DNA from: Photobacterium piscicola
GTDB lineage: Bacteria; Pseudomonadota; Gammaproteobacteria; Enterobacterales; Vibrionaceae
Assembly: GCF_900166965.1 (NCBI RefSeq)
Contig: NZ_FUZI01000001.1
Coordinates: forward strand, 930,001 to 994,000
Direction of reading: 5' to 3'
DNA length: 64,000 nucleotides
Positions 27,006 to 36,937 of the stretch are shown here, one piece after another; position 1 is the first letter of the stretch, and each line of letters starts with the position of its first letter. Position numbers and translations under genes: made by a program. Below the pieces are notes generated by a model. That model ran no database searches. It worked only from the letters and a program-made list of their open reading frames with translations, and was not told the origin of the DNA.

Positions 27006-29018
27006 ATGTTTCAAGATAACCCGCTGTTAGCACAGCTAAAAAAGCAAATACAAGAAACACTTCCTAAGAAGGAAGGTTACATCAAAGCGACCGATCGTGG
27101 CTTTGGCTTTCTAGAAACTGATAACAAAGAAAGCATCTTCATTCCACCGGTATACATGAAAAACGTTATGCACGGTGACCGTGTTATCGCCGTTCTTCGT
27201 ACCGAAAAAGAGCGCGAAGTTGCTGAGCCACAAGAGCTTGTTGAACAATCTATTACACGCTTCATTGGCCGTGTAAAACTGATTCGTAATCGCCTACATA
27301 TCATTCCAGATCACCCACAGTTAAAAGAAGCGATTAGAGCACGTGCCGCAAAAGGTATTAATCCCGAAACCTTAAAAGAAGGTGATTGGGTTGTTGCTGA
27401 ACTAACTCGCCACCCTCTTGCTGGTAGTAATCAACCATTCTTCTGTGATGTCACTCAAAAAATCACTGACAGTAATGACAAAATTGCACCTTGGTGGGTA
27501 ACACTTGCTCGCCACCAGCTACCTAATGCAGAGCCAGCACCACAAGATAGCTGGACCATGCTTGATGAAGGTATTGAGCGCCAAGACTTAACTGATTTGC
27601 CTTTCATTACTATTGATGGTGAATCAACCAAAGACATGGATGATGCCTTATATACTGTCGCTAAAGATGACGGTAGCTATGAAATCACCATTGCGATTGC
27701 TGATCCTACCTCTTACATTGCCGTTGGCGATAAGATGGATGATGAAGCGCGTGAACGTGGATTCACTATTTATCTTCCAGGCCGCAATATTCCAATGCTG
27801 CCACGTGAGCTAAGTGATGAGTTATGCTCACTTATCGAAAATGAAAAACGCCCAGTTCTATGCTGCCGTGTTTCTATCGATAATACGGGTGTTATTCAGA
27901 ATGACATCACTTTCTTTGGTGCATGGATCAAATCTCAAGGACGTTTATCTTACAACAATGTGTCTGATTTCCTTGAAAATGGCCATTGTGATGACTGGAC
28001 ACCAAGCGCTGTTATCGAACAACAAATCGTTGCTCTACAAGGTTTTGCAACGTTACGTTCTGATTGGCGCATGGCAAATGCCGTGGTGTTCCCAGATCGT
28101 CCCGATTACCGCTTTGAGTTAAGTGAAGATAACGATGTTGTCGCTATTCACACCGACTTACGCCGTATTGCTAACCGCATGATCGAAGAAGCAATGATCA
28201 CCGCCAACATTTGTGCGGGTCGTGCTTTACAAGAGAAATTTGCAACGGGTGTGTTTAACGTTCATAGCGGCTTCAATCAAGAAAAACTTGATGCTGCAAT
28301 GGAGTTCATCACCAATGCAGAAGCACCGTTTACTAAAGAAGAAATAGTTACTTTAGAAGGCTTTAGTGCATTACGTCGTTGGTTAAACACGCTAGATAGC
28401 ACCTATCTTGATAACCGCCTACGTAAATTCCAAGCTTACAGTGAAGTGGCTAATACACCTGCGCCTCACTATGCAATGGGTCTGGATGTTTACGCTACAT
28501 GGACATCACCTATTCGTAAATACGGCGATATGATCAATCACCGTTTACTAAAAGCATTAATCACAGGCAATGAGCCAACACAAAAGCCTGATGATAATGT
28601 AGGTGATGAGATTGCTAATCACCGTCGTCACCATCGCATGGCGGAACGTGACGTGTCTGATTGGCTATACGTGCGTTTACTTAAAGATGCAGTGAAGAAC
28701 GAAACCGTCTTTAAGGCTGAAATCTTTGATATTAACCGCGCAGGTATGCGTGTACGCCTACTTGAAAATGGCGCAGCAGCCTTTATTCCTGGGTCGCTAA
28801 TTGTTGATAACAAAGAGCGTATTGTATGTAGCGGTGAACTTGGCATTATCAACATTGATGGTGTTAAAGAATACCAACTAGGTGATACTTTTGAGGTGAA
28901 GCTAGCGGAAGTTCGCGCAGCAACACGTCAATTAGTAGCAAAACCTGTACAACAGTACCCAGCACCAGAAGTAACATCAGTACCGGAACAAGCAACAGAC
29001 GCACCACAAAAAGCATAA
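27006..29018 (+). CDS. rnb: Exoribonuclease II
   Basis: Processive 3'-5' single-strand exoribonuclease. N-terminal cold-shock domains include [15 protein letters not shown] (about residues 23-37). The RNB catalytic domain begins [17 protein letters not shown], with the magnesium-binding aspartates near residues 205-213, and continues to [19 protein letters not shown]-terminal S1 domain ([20 protein letters not shown]) follows. It is 670 residues against 644 in E. coli, with an extra low-complexity tail. The ribosome site is weak. A terminator follows. Confidence 0.95.
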   Translation: MFQDNPLLAQLKKQIQETLPKKEGYIKATDRGFGFLETDNKESIFIPPVYMKNVMHGDRVIAVLRTEKEREVAEPQELVEQSITRFIGRVKLIRNRLHIIPDHPQLKEAIRARAAKGINPETLKEGDWVVAELTRHPLAGSNQPFFCDVTQKITDSNDKIAPWWVTLARHQLPNAEPAPQDSWTMLDEGIERQDLTDLPFITIDGESTKDMDDALYTVAKDDGSYEITIAIADPTSYIAVGDKMDDEARERGFTIYLPGRNIPMLPRELSDELCSLIENEKRPVLCCRVSIDNTGVIQNDITFFGAWIKSQGRLSYNNVSDFLENGHCDDWTPSAVIEQQIVALQGFATLRSDWRMANAVVFPDRPDYRFELSEDNDVVAIHTDLRRIANRMIEEAMITANICAGRALQEKFATGVFNVHSGFNQEKLDAAMEFITNAEAPFTKEEIVTLEGFSALRRWLNTLDSTYLDNRLRKFQAYSEVANTPAPHYAMGLDVYATWTSPIRKYGDMINHRLLKALITGNEPTQKPDDNVGDEIANHRRHHRMAERDVSDWLYVRLLKDAVKNETVFKAEIFDINRAGMRVRLLENGAAAFIPGSLIVDNKERIVCSGELGIINIDGVKEYQLGDTFEVKLAEVRAATRQLVAKPVQQYPAPEVTSVPEQATDAPQKA

Positions 29019-29046
29019 CGATGTAAATCGGCTTTTATAACAAAAC

Positions 29047-29076
29047 AAAAGGCCAGTGAATGCTGGCCTTTTTTAC
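29047..29076 (+). terminator. Intrinsic terminator of rnb
   Basis: AAAGGCCAG and CTGGCCTTT arms, a 6-base loop and a T-run, about 30 bases after the rnb stop. Confidence 0.92.
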
Positions 29077-29127
29077 ATCTTACACACTATTATTCCAATA
29101 TAAATAATTCATAGAAGTCAGCTCTCA

Positions 29128-29694
29128 ATGTCAAATCACAGCTCAGAAAAAATCCAGCTTATCGAACAACAAGTAAAACAATGGCTTGAAGATGTCGTCA
29201 TCGGCCTTAATTTATGCCCTTTTGCCGCAAAGCCTAATCGCAATAAACAAATTAAGATCTTTGTGAGTGAAGACGATAACGAAAATGATCTGCTTGAAAC
29301 AATTTATATGCAGTTCAAAGAATTAGATGAAACACCACCCGAAATACTAGAAACGATTCTAGTGGTCGCCCCCTACTTATTTGAAGAATTTGATGACTAC
29401 AATCAATTTCTTGATCTTGTTGAAGGCTTAGTGGTTCAATTAGGAAAAAGCGGCACCTATCAAATTGCCAGCTTCCACCCTGATTACTGCTTCTATGGTG
29501 CAGAACCTGATGATGCAGAAAACCTCACCAACCGCTCACCCTACCCAGTATTTCACCTTATCCGTGAAGAAAGCATGGCTAAAGTGATCAAGCACTACCC
29601 TAATCCAGAAGCAATCCCTGATCGTAATATTGAATGCGTTGAAAATTTAACGCCAGAACAAATGCGTCAGTTATTTCCTTATTTAATCAAATAA
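29128..29694 (+). CDS. DUF1415-family protein
   Basis: A 188-residue cytoplasmic protein matching the DUF1415 pattern: QVKQWLEDVVIGLNLCPFAAKP near the start, the central FHPDYCFYGAEPDDAENLTNRSPYP stretch (25 residues), and FHLIREESM. The family is widespread in Gammaproteobacteria and has no proven function. The invariant Cys, His and Asp residues hint at a metal or catalytic site. It is separated from rnb by a terminator and followed by its own. Confidence 0.85.
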   Translation: MSNHSSEKIQLIEQQVKQWLEDVVIGLNLCPFAAKPNRNKQIKIFVSEDDNENDLLETIYMQFKELDETPPEILETILVVAPYLFEEFDDYNQFLDLVEGLVVQLGKSGTYQIASFHPDYCFYGAEPDDAENLTNRSPYPVFHLIREESMAKVIKHYPNPEAIPDRNIECVENLTPEQMRQLFPYLIK

Positions 29695-29740
29695 TAGATC
29701 GCTTTTTCTTAACGTTATAACCTTAAACGTCGAAGTCATA

Positions 29741-29776
29741 AAATAGCGACAATATTCAATTATTGTCGCTATTTAT
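29741..29776 (+). terminator. Hairpin terminator after the DUF1415 gene
   Basis: AAATAGCGACAATA and its exact complement (14 bp) around a 6-base loop, followed by a T-rich tract. Confidence 0.85.
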
Positions 29777-29825
29777 TTGTTATCTTAATAGCCCATTACA
29801 TCTTCTGCTTAGGGCTCATTGTTAA

Positions 29826-31082
29826 ATGCTGTCATTGTTTCGTCAACACTCACCCAATTTACGCTTTATACTGCCCTTGCTTATCACTGTACTCATGGTT
29901 ATTTGTTACCCTTTATTCACCCCTTTTGTAGTGAGCTACTCACAACTGTGGGTTAATCTTCCTTTTATACTACTGGGTGCGGTTATTATTCTCAGTAACA
30001 AACAACCTCAAGCGCAAAGTGGGTTTATTGCTATCGTTATGTTGGTTGCTTACTGCGTTATTTTATATTGGCTACAAACGTCATTAGCAAATACCGACAC
30101 TAAGTTAATTTTTTGTTTGTTAGCGACACTATTACCCATTAATCTTTTATTGCTGCGCTTTATTACCCTACCTAAATTACTGTCTTGGGGTACTGCGGCA
30201 TTATTGTTATTGGTGATGATTCAATGCAGTATTGGTGCAACTATCAGCTATTTTTATCATACTGATTTTGAAAACTGGCAACAGATCCACCTTTTTACCT
30301 ATCACAATATTTCATCACTGCCGTTAATTTTAATTCTTTTTAACCTTGCTGTGTGTTGTAGCACAGGAGCATTAGCCGTTAAATATCATCGTCGCATTGA
30401 TCGTCATATTTTTGTATGCAGCTTATTAGCGACCACCACTTTTATTTTTTTTCATTATCCATTTATATCAAGCAGTGCTTTTATTCTATGCGCTGTATTT
30501 CTGTTAATTGATCTTGGTTATAGTCACTACCAACAAAGTTTTCGCGATCCACTCACTCAATTAGCAGATCATCGCGCCCTTGCACAAGCGCTCCCCCTAT
30601 TACACCATGATTGTACGATTGTAGTACTAGATATTGATAACCCAACCGCCATCATTGATAAACATCACCCACAAGCGATAAGTGATATACAAGCTTCTAT
30701 TGCCGCCATCTTAACGGAGCAAACTCAACTATCGCCACATCTCTATTTTGTCGCACAGCAATTTATTGTGATTTTTGAGCATAAAAAAATAACCGACTGT
30801 CAGGCCATAATAGAACAACTGCAACACGCTATTGGCTCAGAAAAACACACGATAGCGCCCATAATAATTGAACCTCAGCCACAACAAACAGCAACAAAAG
30901 TAAAAAAACCACGAAAAAAAGCCATCAAAGTCAGTGTTAGCGCAGGGATGTGTAGTGCGAATACCGAGCAAACAGCCGCAGTAGTATTACAACAAGCCAT
31001 TGAGGTATTACGCATAGCACGCCAAAAGAAGAAAAAGCAGCAAATCTACATCGCAGAAAATAATGATGACACATTATGTTAA
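29826..31082 (+). CDS. Membrane protein with degenerate GGDEF domain
   Basis: About seven membrane helices (residues 13-235) resemble the MASE-type sensor regions of cyclic-di-GMP proteins. The C-terminal half follows the GGDEF layout: FRDPLTQLADHRAL, VLDIDNPTAIIDKHHPQAISDIQASIAAIL, then YFVAQQFIVIF at the position of the signature. The GGDEF residues themselves are gone (AQQF), as is the nucleotide-site asparagine. It should not make cyclic di-GMP; it may bind a nucleotide or a partner, or be decaying. A lysine-rich insert (KVKKPRKKA) lies near residue 360. Confidence 0.8.
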   Translation: MLSLFRQHSPNLRFILPLLITVLMVICYPLFTPFVVSYSQLWVNLPFILLGAVIILSNKQPQAQSGFIAIVMLVAYCVILYWLQTSLANTDTKLIFCLLATLLPINLLLLRFITLPKLLSWGTAALLLLVMIQCSIGATISYFYHTDFENWQQIHLFTYHNISSLPLILILFNLAVCCSTGALAVKYHRRIDRHIFVCSLLATTTFIFFHYPFISSSAFILCAVFLLIDLGYSHYQQSFRDPLTQLADHRALAQALPLLHHDCTIVVLDIDNPTAIIDKHHPQAISDIQASIAAILTEQTQLSPHLYFVAQQFIVIFEHKKITDCQAIIEQLQHAIGSEKHTIAPIIIEPQPQQTATKVKKPRKKAIKVSVSAGMCSANTEQTAAVVLQQAIEVLRIARQKKKKQQIYIAENNDDTLC

Positions 31083-31092
31083 CGATAAAGAT

Positions 31093-31125
31093 CACATAAT
31101 AAAAAGCCCGATAGAAATCGGGCTT
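31093..31125 (-). terminator. Minus-strand intrinsic terminator without an annotated gene
   Basis: AAGCCCGAT and ATCGGGCTT arms around AGAA. The U-run (TTTTTATTATG) lies only on the minus-strand side; on the plus strand the hairpin is followed by ACTAAGAA. It therefore ends a minus-strand transcript coming from 31130 or beyond, where no gene is known. Confidence 0.7.
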
Positions 31126-31300
31126 ACTAAGAATTTACGAGTATTGGCGTAAAATTAGTTAAGAGGAAAGCGCAAGAATAAAAGTAATGTTAGCGTTTTC
31201 AGCGGCCATACTCATGCTAACAACTACATTCACCGTTATTTATAGCACAATGTTCACACATAAACGCATCATTTAGTTAACAAGGCACCGCATAGCCACT
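31126..31300 (-). ncRNA. Candidate small RNA or small-peptide transcript
   Basis: Inferred from the minus-strand terminator at 31093-31125. A TATAAA -10-like box lies at 31239-31244 on the minus strand, which would give a transcript of roughly 130 nt. It holds an 18-codon frame (31215 down to 31159, MSMAAENANITFILALSS) without a good ribosome site. No known sRNA family is recognised. The call is tentative. Confidence 0.3.
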
Positions 31301-31446
31301 AATCTAAATAATATGAGCGAAAACATAAACCACTCGATAAAAACAGTACAATAAACACCTACTTATTTGCATCAATTCATTGTTTTACATTTTGGTATAA
31401 AATAATAAGAGGCAGTATTGAACCGTCACTCAATGGGAGGATTAAA

Positions 31447-31629
31447 ATGAACAACCAAGATAGAATCGAAGATATGGAACAGAAAATATCTATTGCCTAC
31501 CAAGAAGGTCATTTTGAGCAAGCAAAAGCCCTTGAAAAGACACTCAAGCGTGTTCGTGGTCATCATAATTTATACGATGAGAACGATCCATACTCCCTAG
31601 AAGGCCGAATATTTAACGATGACGAATAG
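31447..31629 (+). CDS. Small hypothetical cytoplasmic protein
   Basis: A 60-residue, charged, mostly helical protein (MNNQDRIEDMEQKIS, then EQAKALEKTLKRVRG). An excellent ribosome site (GGGAGG, 7 bases before the ATG) supports expression. No domain is recognised. It is followed by a perfect 14-bp hairpin and is probably monocistronic. Confidence 0.7.
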   Translation: MNNQDRIEDMEQKISIAYQEGHFEQAKALEKTLKRVRGHHNLYDENDPYSLEGRIFNDDE

Positions 31630-31634
31630 CATAT

Positions 31635-31674
31635 CAATGGATAAGTAAGGACCATCACCATTACTTATCCATTG
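31635..31674 (+). terminator. Large hairpin after the 60-residue gene
   Basis: CAATGGATAAGTAA and its exact complement (14 bp) with a 12-base loop, starting 6 bases after the stop. The 3' side is not strongly U-rich, so it may protect the mRNA end more than terminate. Confidence 0.6.
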
Positions 31675-31762
31675 CATACTTTATGACACATAAAAAACTC
31701 ACTTTGCTTTGATATTGAAGCCGCAAATCATCAGTATTCTGCAACACAGAAATAGACGATTG

Positions 31763-32062
31763 CTATGGTGTTTCTACTCCATGTCTTTTCTCATGCAAAA
31801 TCACACCAGTATATAAATCCATCTCTAGTTCAACCGATTCACCTATTTTGTTACGCGCTTTCACTGCAATTTCATTATGCTTTCGTTCGATCTTGATCAT
31901 TCTAAAATCATAATAACCGTCAGATTCAAGTTGCTTCATGGCACTCGGCACACTTAGCATATTAGCCGCGCTGGTATCTACAGGATCAGCATGAGTAATA
32001 TAACTTTGTAATAAGCAACACATGCTACTACTAATAAATAACACCTTAACACTTCTGATCAC
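31763..32062 (-). CDS. Small exported PepSY-like protein
   Basis: A 99-residue protein with a signal peptide of about 25 residues ending THA, then a PepSY-like fold: a helix (SAMKQLESDGYYDFRMIKIERKHNEIAVKA) and strands closing with the typical LYTGVILHEKR (a segment equivalent to the D-x-x-T-G-x-V of PepSY_2 proteins). Such proteins are periplasmic, sometimes linked to two-component systems, but none is adjacent here. Confidence 0.65.
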   Translation of the reverse strand: MIRSVKVLFISSSMCCLLQSYITHADPVDTSAANMLSVPSAMKQLESDGYYDFRMIKIERKHNEIAVKARNKIGESVELEMDLYTGVILHEKRHGVETP

Positions 32063-32376
32063 TTGTCCCCCTTAATAGCACACTTGCTAAAGTTAACATT
32101 AACCTTCTCAATATTATCTCTCTTATGTGAGAAGCAAGAATTGCACCAATAATTATAAAATGACTTATCTGTTACTGTTATTTACCTTAGTGAAACTATT
32201 ATAAAAAGCGCCTAATAATAAAAACAATAGCTGTGTATTCGCAAACTATGATATCAATAAAAATTCGACCAAACAGTGGCCTATAATAACTTATCGTCTC
32301 ATGGTAATAAGTAACGATAGTGTCAGAACCACATCCATTACCGTTTTGGAGCATCATCAATTTAAAGGATAACATT
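32063..32376. other. Intergenic region upstream of fumC
   Basis: About 310 AT-rich bases between divergent genes. No gene or clear structure was found. Upstream in-frame codons extend the fumC frame to 32320 but the conserved N-terminus starts at 32377. Confidence 0.5.
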
Positions 32377-33762
32377 ATGTCAGAATTACATCGTATCGAA
32401 ACTGATAGTATGGGTGACGTTGAAGTCCCGCAAAACGCGTTATACCAAGCTCAAACACAACGTGCTATCAATAATTTCTCTATCAGCGATTTAACCATGC
32501 CAGATGCTTTTATTCAGGCACTCGCCTATGTAAAGCAGGCAGCAGCACGTACCAACCTTGAACTACAATTAATTGATGATAAAACAGCCCATGCCATTAT
32601 TGACAGTTGCCAGCTAATTATTGATGGGGCTCACTCGGATCAATTTCCCATTGATGTATTCCAAACCGGATCGGGTACCAGCTCTAATATGAATGTTAAC
32701 GAGGTGATTGCAACACTAGCCTCACAACAATTAGGCATAACAGTCAGCCCTAATGATGATGTTAACCGTGGTCAAAGCAGTAACGATGCCATTCCAACAG
32801 CCATTCAAGTCAGTGCCGCTATCACCTGCCACCAGCAACTATTACCCGCATTAAAGCATTTAGAACAAGTACTAGCACAAAAAAGTCAGCAATTTAGTCA
32901 TTGTGTGAAAACAGGTCGTACCCATTTAATGGATGCAATGCCGATTACACTAGGACAAGAATTAGGTGGATGGCAAAGCCAAATTGAACATGCGCGTAAT
33001 GGTATAGAACAAGCATTAGACACCGTTTCTGCACTTGCGCAAGGAGGGACAGCTGTTGGTACAGGTATCAACACCCATCCGCATTTTGCAGCCATATTTA
33101 CAAAAAACATTGCAATTGCAACCGCCGTGCCTTTTACAACCAGTAGCAATTTCTTTTATAGCATGAGTAGCCAAGATGCTGTAGTTGCTTTATCGGGGCA
33201 GTTAAAAACCCTCGCTGTGGCAATCATGAAAATATCTAATGACCTACGTTGGATGAATTCAGGCCCTCTTGCTGGCCTAGGTGAAATTGAGTTAGAGCCA
33301 TTACAACCCGGTTCATCGATTATGCCGGGAAAAGTAAATCCAGTGATCCCTGAAGCTGCGGCAATGGTGGCAGCACAAGTGATTGGTAACGACGCCACAA
33401 TCACTGTCGCGGGTCAATCAGGCAACTTTCAGCTCAATGTAATGCTGCCAGTTATTACCTATAATTTACTGCAAAGCATTAGTTTATTAGCAACCACTGC
33501 CGTTCAACTAGCAGATAAAGCAATAATGACCTTCACTGTCCGTGATGAACATATCAAACAAGCATTGAGTAAAAACCCAATTCTTATCACCGCGTTAAAT
33601 CCTGTTATTGGTTATTTAAAAGCGGCAGCCATTGCCAAAAAAGCCTATAAAGAACAACGTCCTATTATTGATGTCGCAGAACAAGAAACAGATTTAAGCC
33701 GCACTGAACTTGAATCATTGTTAGATCCTAAAAAGCTTACCGAAGGCGGTATTGCGAAATAA
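32377..33762 (+). CDS. fumC: Class II fumarate hydratase FumC
   Basis: Oxygen-stable, iron-free fumarase of the TCA cycle (fumarate to L-malate). Family motifs are all there: the early TGSGTSSNMNVNEV, then KTGRTHLMDAMP with catalytic His, and the signature GSSIMPGKVNP. From the ATG at 32377 it has 461 residues, as usual (467 in E. coli). An AAGGATAA site 7 bases upstream selects this start over the longer frame from 32320. In E. coli fumC is SoxRS-controlled; no box was identified here. Confidence 0.95.
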   Translation: MSELHRIETDSMGDVEVPQNALYQAQTQRAINNFSISDLTMPDAFIQALAYVKQAAARTNLELQLIDDKTAHAIIDSCQLIIDGAHSDQFPIDVFQTGSGTSSNMNVNEVIATLASQQLGITVSPNDDVNRGQSSNDAIPTAIQVSAAITCHQQLLPALKHLEQVLAQKSQQFSHCVKTGRTHLMDAMPITLGQELGGWQSQIEHARNGIEQALDTVSALAQGGTAVGTGINTHPHFAAIFTKNIAIATAVPFTTSSNFFYSMSSQDAVVALSGQLKTLAVAIMKISNDLRWMNSGPLAGLGEIELEPLQPGSSIMPGKVNPVIPEAAAMVAAQVIGNDATITVAGQSGNFQLNVMLPVITYNLLQSISLLATTAVQLADKAIMTFTVRDEHIKQALSKNPILITALNPVIGYLKAAAIAKKAYKEQRPIIDVAEQETDLSRTELESLLDPKKLTEGGIAK

Positions 33763-33949
33763 GTTCCTTTTAATTAGAAATATAAAACATTGTTCAGTTT
33801 TGAAATGTTAGTATAATGAATGTTAGTCTTAAGCAATTAATCATTGCCGCTACTTGTCCATGTGTAAAACTGGATGTAACGTATAATATAAATAGACGCC
33901 AGTTCAACACCTTGTGCTGGGTATCTCTGACAAACAAAGAGCATTATTA

Positions 33950-34456
33950 ATGAAAAAATTTGTTTTAGCCGCAGCTATCGCGTCAACACTATTTTTAGCA
34001 GGTTGTAGTGATAAAGTTGACGAGTCCACAATTACTAATGTTGTTCAAACAAGCCAGTACGAGCAGCCTAATCTAGGTATTACTGCAAAAACAACGCCTT
34101 TTGAAGTAAAAAACCTCAAGATTACTAAAGTATTGCTTGATACTAAAACAGACTACAAAGCAGAAGTAAGCTACGACTTAGTTGCAAATAAGAGCTTAGA
34201 CGAGTTTAAGAGCTCAATGAAAGCACTTGCTGCTAAACCACAAGCACCAGCAGCAAATACGACCGATACTACTGCTGATACGACAAAAGATGATATGACA
34301 TCAGCACTGCATACATTAAAAAATAATCTAGCAGCAGAAGTAATGGTTGTTGCATTTAGTGCTAAATACGGTGATTTCAAAGCAGGACAAACCGTTGATA
34401 CGATTAATGAAACCGTATCAATGAAGAAAGTAAATGATCAATGGGTTAAAGATTAA
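33950..34456 (+). CDS. Hypothetical lipoprotein
   Basis: A 168-residue protein with a lipoprotein signal (FLAGC; lipobox cysteine at residue 19) and no recognised domain. A Thr/Ala-rich linker (PAANTTDTTADTTK) lies near residue 105. The frame runs up to 33914, but the ATG at 33950 gives a proper MKKF signal start. A strong terminator follows. Role unknown. Confidence 0.75.
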   Translation: MKKFVLAAAIASTLFLAGCSDKVDESTITNVVQTSQYEQPNLGITAKTTPFEVKNLKITKVLLDTKTDYKAEVSYDLVANKSLDEFKSSMKALAAKPQAPAANTTDTTADTTKDDMTSALHTLKNNLAAEVMVVAFSAKYGDFKAGQTVDTINETVSMKKVNDQWVKD

Positions 34457-34474
34457 TTCTCTAACCATAAATCA

Positions 34475-34507
34475 TAAAAAACCGCCTCTTTGAAGGCGGT
34501 TTTTTTA
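34475..34507 (+). terminator. Intrinsic terminator of the lipoprotein gene
   Basis: AAAAAACCGCCT and AGGCGGTTTTTT arms around a 6-base loop. Confidence 0.93.
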
Positions 34508-34582
34508 TCGCTTTTATTTATAACTGTACTTTTTATTAAGTACTATAAATTAAAGCTCTTCTTTCAAGATTTTCATTAATGG

Positions 34583-36328
34583 TTATTTATCAATTGGAAA
34601 TAATTTCCCTTCAAAAACAGTACCATAAATAGGAATATCTTTTAGCTTTTTCAACTCAACTTTATAAGGGTCTTGTTCTAAAATGGTAAAGTTTGCAATC
34701 TTACCTGTTTTGATACTACCCAAGTTCTGTTCTTGTCCCCAAGAGTAAGCCGCTTCAATCGTAATACCACGCAATGCTGCATCACGAGATAAAGCTAAAT
34801 CAGGACGCACGACGTTCCCTGAGTTGGTAATACGTGTGGCAGCGCTCCACGCTAATAGTAATGGATCAGACGGTGCCATTGGTGCATCAGAATGAAGAGA
34901 GACTGATATGTTCTCTTTCTCAATGGTGGCTAAACGTACCATCGCATGAGCACGTTCTTTACCTAAACCAACCTCACCAAATTTTTCACTAAAACCTGTC
35001 ACGTAATAAGGATTTACGCTAATAATTGCGCCAAGGGATTTTAGCTTCTTAATTTGTGCATCGGTTGAGTTAGCAAAATGAATAATGGTAAAACGGTGAT
35101 CTTTACGTGGATATTCTGCTTGGCGCTTTTCTAAAATACCAATAAGCTTCTCAACCCCAAGATCACCATTTACATGTACTAATACTTGGTAATCATTTTC
35201 CCAGAAGATCTTGGTAATCGCTTCCACATCTTCTGGTGTTTGAATCCATTCACCATGATGTCCATCTTGATAGCCGTCTTTCATTTTCATTAATTGTGAA
35301 ATGATCGCACCATCAAATAACAATTTAACTTGTTTATCAAAATAACGAACTTTACCCGTTTCTGGTAGTGTCGTTGTAATACGCTCCACTTCTTTTAATA
35401 CACCCTCTTTTCCTTTTGTGAAATAAGGTGTTTTACTCTCAGGTGTAAAAAACGAATACATAGGTGTTGATTCACTGCCTAACACATCAAGATAAGTGTC
35501 AATCATATAATCAGGAATAAAAGCACCAGGCTCATTATAAGCCGTCACACCTTTTTGGTGTAACATGGTTACCATTTGCTTTAATCCAACAGTAAAACGT
35601 TCTTTATTGGCAAGATCTGTTGCAATGCGTGGTAATAAATAAATTAATGCGCCACCTTCTAAGAAATGTCCTTTCTCTAAATGAACTTGATCCGCGACTT
35701 CTTTTCCTAACTTATCTACATCCGCTTGGTTTAACTTATATTTTTCAATAAAAGCTGAATTGACATAAAACTCATGCGCAGAGCGATGCCATACACCAAT
35801 CGGACGGGTGCTTGAGATCTTATCCAACTCTTGACGTGATAATTCGCCATGGAAATAGTTATTAAAACCCCATGTCCATAATGTTTCATTAGGATCTTTT
35901 AATGCTTTTTCTTGAGCCGTTAGCGCAGCAATATAATCCTCATGATTGGTTACTGCTGGCCATGTTTTATTAGGTAACTGCCACTCTTCTGGCGCAATAA
36001 CGGGCATGTTTAATGTCAATGCACCTAAAAATGGGTGTAAATGCTGTTCAATAAAGCCAGGCATTAGCACTTTGTCATTCAAATCTATCTTTTTAGAATC
36101 TGGATATTGTTTTAGTGCATCTTTCTCAGAACCAACGTAAACAATTTTGCCATATTGACTCGTTACCACAGCTTCTGCTGTTGGTTTTGCCTTTTCCATC
36201 GTAATAATTGGACCGCCATAAAAAATGGTTGTCTCAGGTGTTGTTGATGGGGCCGCAAATGCCGAGTAAGAAATAACTGAAGATAAAAATAATAAAGACG
36301 AGGCTATTTTAGTCTGTTTCATAAACAT
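34583..36328 (-). CDS. Exported amidohydrolase, YtcJ-like (amidohydrolase 3)
   Basis: A 581-residue metal-dependent hydrolase with a signal peptide of about 24 residues ending AFA, so periplasmic. Motifs: HxH in GFIEQHLHPF, a histidine in VLVHVNGDLG, a histidine in TIIHFANSTD, and the aspartate in SLHSDAPMAP. These place it in the YtcJ/NfdA-like branch of N-substituted formamide deformylases and related enzymes. The substrate is unknown. It is the second exported amidohydrolase in this window (see 1083). It is monocistronic. Confidence 0.88.
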   Translation of the reverse strand: MFMKQTKIASSLLFLSSVISYSAFAAPSTTPETTIFYGGPIITMEKAKPTAEAVVTSQYGKIVYVGSEKDALKQYPDSKKIDLNDKVLMPGFIEQHLHPFLGALTLNMPVIAPEEWQLPNKTWPAVTNHEDYIAALTAQEKALKDPNETLWTWGFNNYFHGELSRQELDKISSTRPIGVWHRSAHEFYVNSAFIEKYKLNQADVDKLGKEVADQVHLEKGHFLEGGALIYLLPRIATDLANKERFTVGLKQMVTMLHQKGVTAYNEPGAFIPDYMIDTYLDVLGSESTPMYSFFTPESKTPYFTKGKEGVLKEVERITTTLPETGKVRYFDKQVKLLFDGAIISQLMKMKDGYQDGHHGEWIQTPEDVEAITKIFWENDYQVLVHVNGDLGVEKLIGILEKRQAEYPRKDHRFTIIHFANSTDAQIKKLKSLGAIISVNPYYVTGFSEKFGEVGLGKERAHAMVRLATIEKENISVSLHSDAPMAPSDPLLLAWSAATRITNSGNVVRPDLALSRDAALRGITIEAAYSWGQEQNLGSIKTGKIANFTILEQDPYKVELKKLKDIPIYGTVFEGKLFPIDK

Positions 36329-36552
36329 GATTTATCCTTAAATCTAACGTGTCTTAAAGATATACTATCTCATTCAAAAAAACGAATAATTAATTGATTT
36401 TAAAACATTGTTTACAGTTAATTATTCCCGTCTTATATTAAAAATGCCTGTACTATATTGAATATGATTATTTATATTTAAAACTAGAGACAAGTGACAA
36501 ACTCAGTTAAAGTTATTTATAGATAGATTAGTATTATAAGGAAGAATATACG

Positions 36553-36876
36553 ATGAATCTTGCTCAAGCTGTACTGACAGTACCCTCACATATGGTGCCC
36601 GGTGGTATGCCGCATCCGAATCTTAAGCAACTGGGGTTTAAAGATTTTGAGCGTTGTTCTATCGTCGATAAAACAAAGCTAACGCAATTTAAATTTTCAG
36701 TGCCCGCCTTAAATGCTACCGAAGACCAATTCGACGAAGCTATTGAGCAATTTATCTGGCTTTTTGCCAAAGGCACGCCTTATGTTATCGATAAAGAATT
36801 TAGCGATAATACACCTGATAGCCACCACCGTTATTACTACACCAATAATAAACGTGTTTGCGAAGTAATCCGCTAA
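36553..36876 (+). CDS. Hypothetical protein, 107 residues
   Basis: A soluble protein with no recognised domain, marked by an N-terminal TVPSHMVPGGMPHPNLKQLG and a C-terminal HHRYYYTNNKRVCEVI. A clear AAGGAAG ribosome site supports the ATG. No signal peptide. It is followed by an inverted repeat shared with the convergent gene. Confidence 0.68.
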   Translation: MNLAQAVLTVPSHMVPGGMPHPNLKQLGFKDFERCSIVDKTKLTQFKFSVPALNATEDQFDEAIEQFIWLFAKGTPYVIDKEFSDNTPDSHHRYYYTNNKRVCEVIR

Positions 36877-36889
36877 TTATATCTGTTAA

Positions 36890-36922
36890 TGGCCAATCTA
36901 TCGTATTGATTTAGATTGGCCA
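36890..36922. terminator. Hairpin between convergent hypothetical genes
   Basis: TGGCCAATCTA and its exact complement with an 11-base loop. No strong U-run follows on either side, so termination is only likely. Confidence 0.5.
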
Positions 36923-36937
36923 CCCCGCCTTAGGCCA

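Noticed and set aside
33914..33950. Upstream start for the lipoprotein
   Set aside because: It would place a charged stretch before the lipoprotein signal; the ATG at 33950 gives a proper signal.
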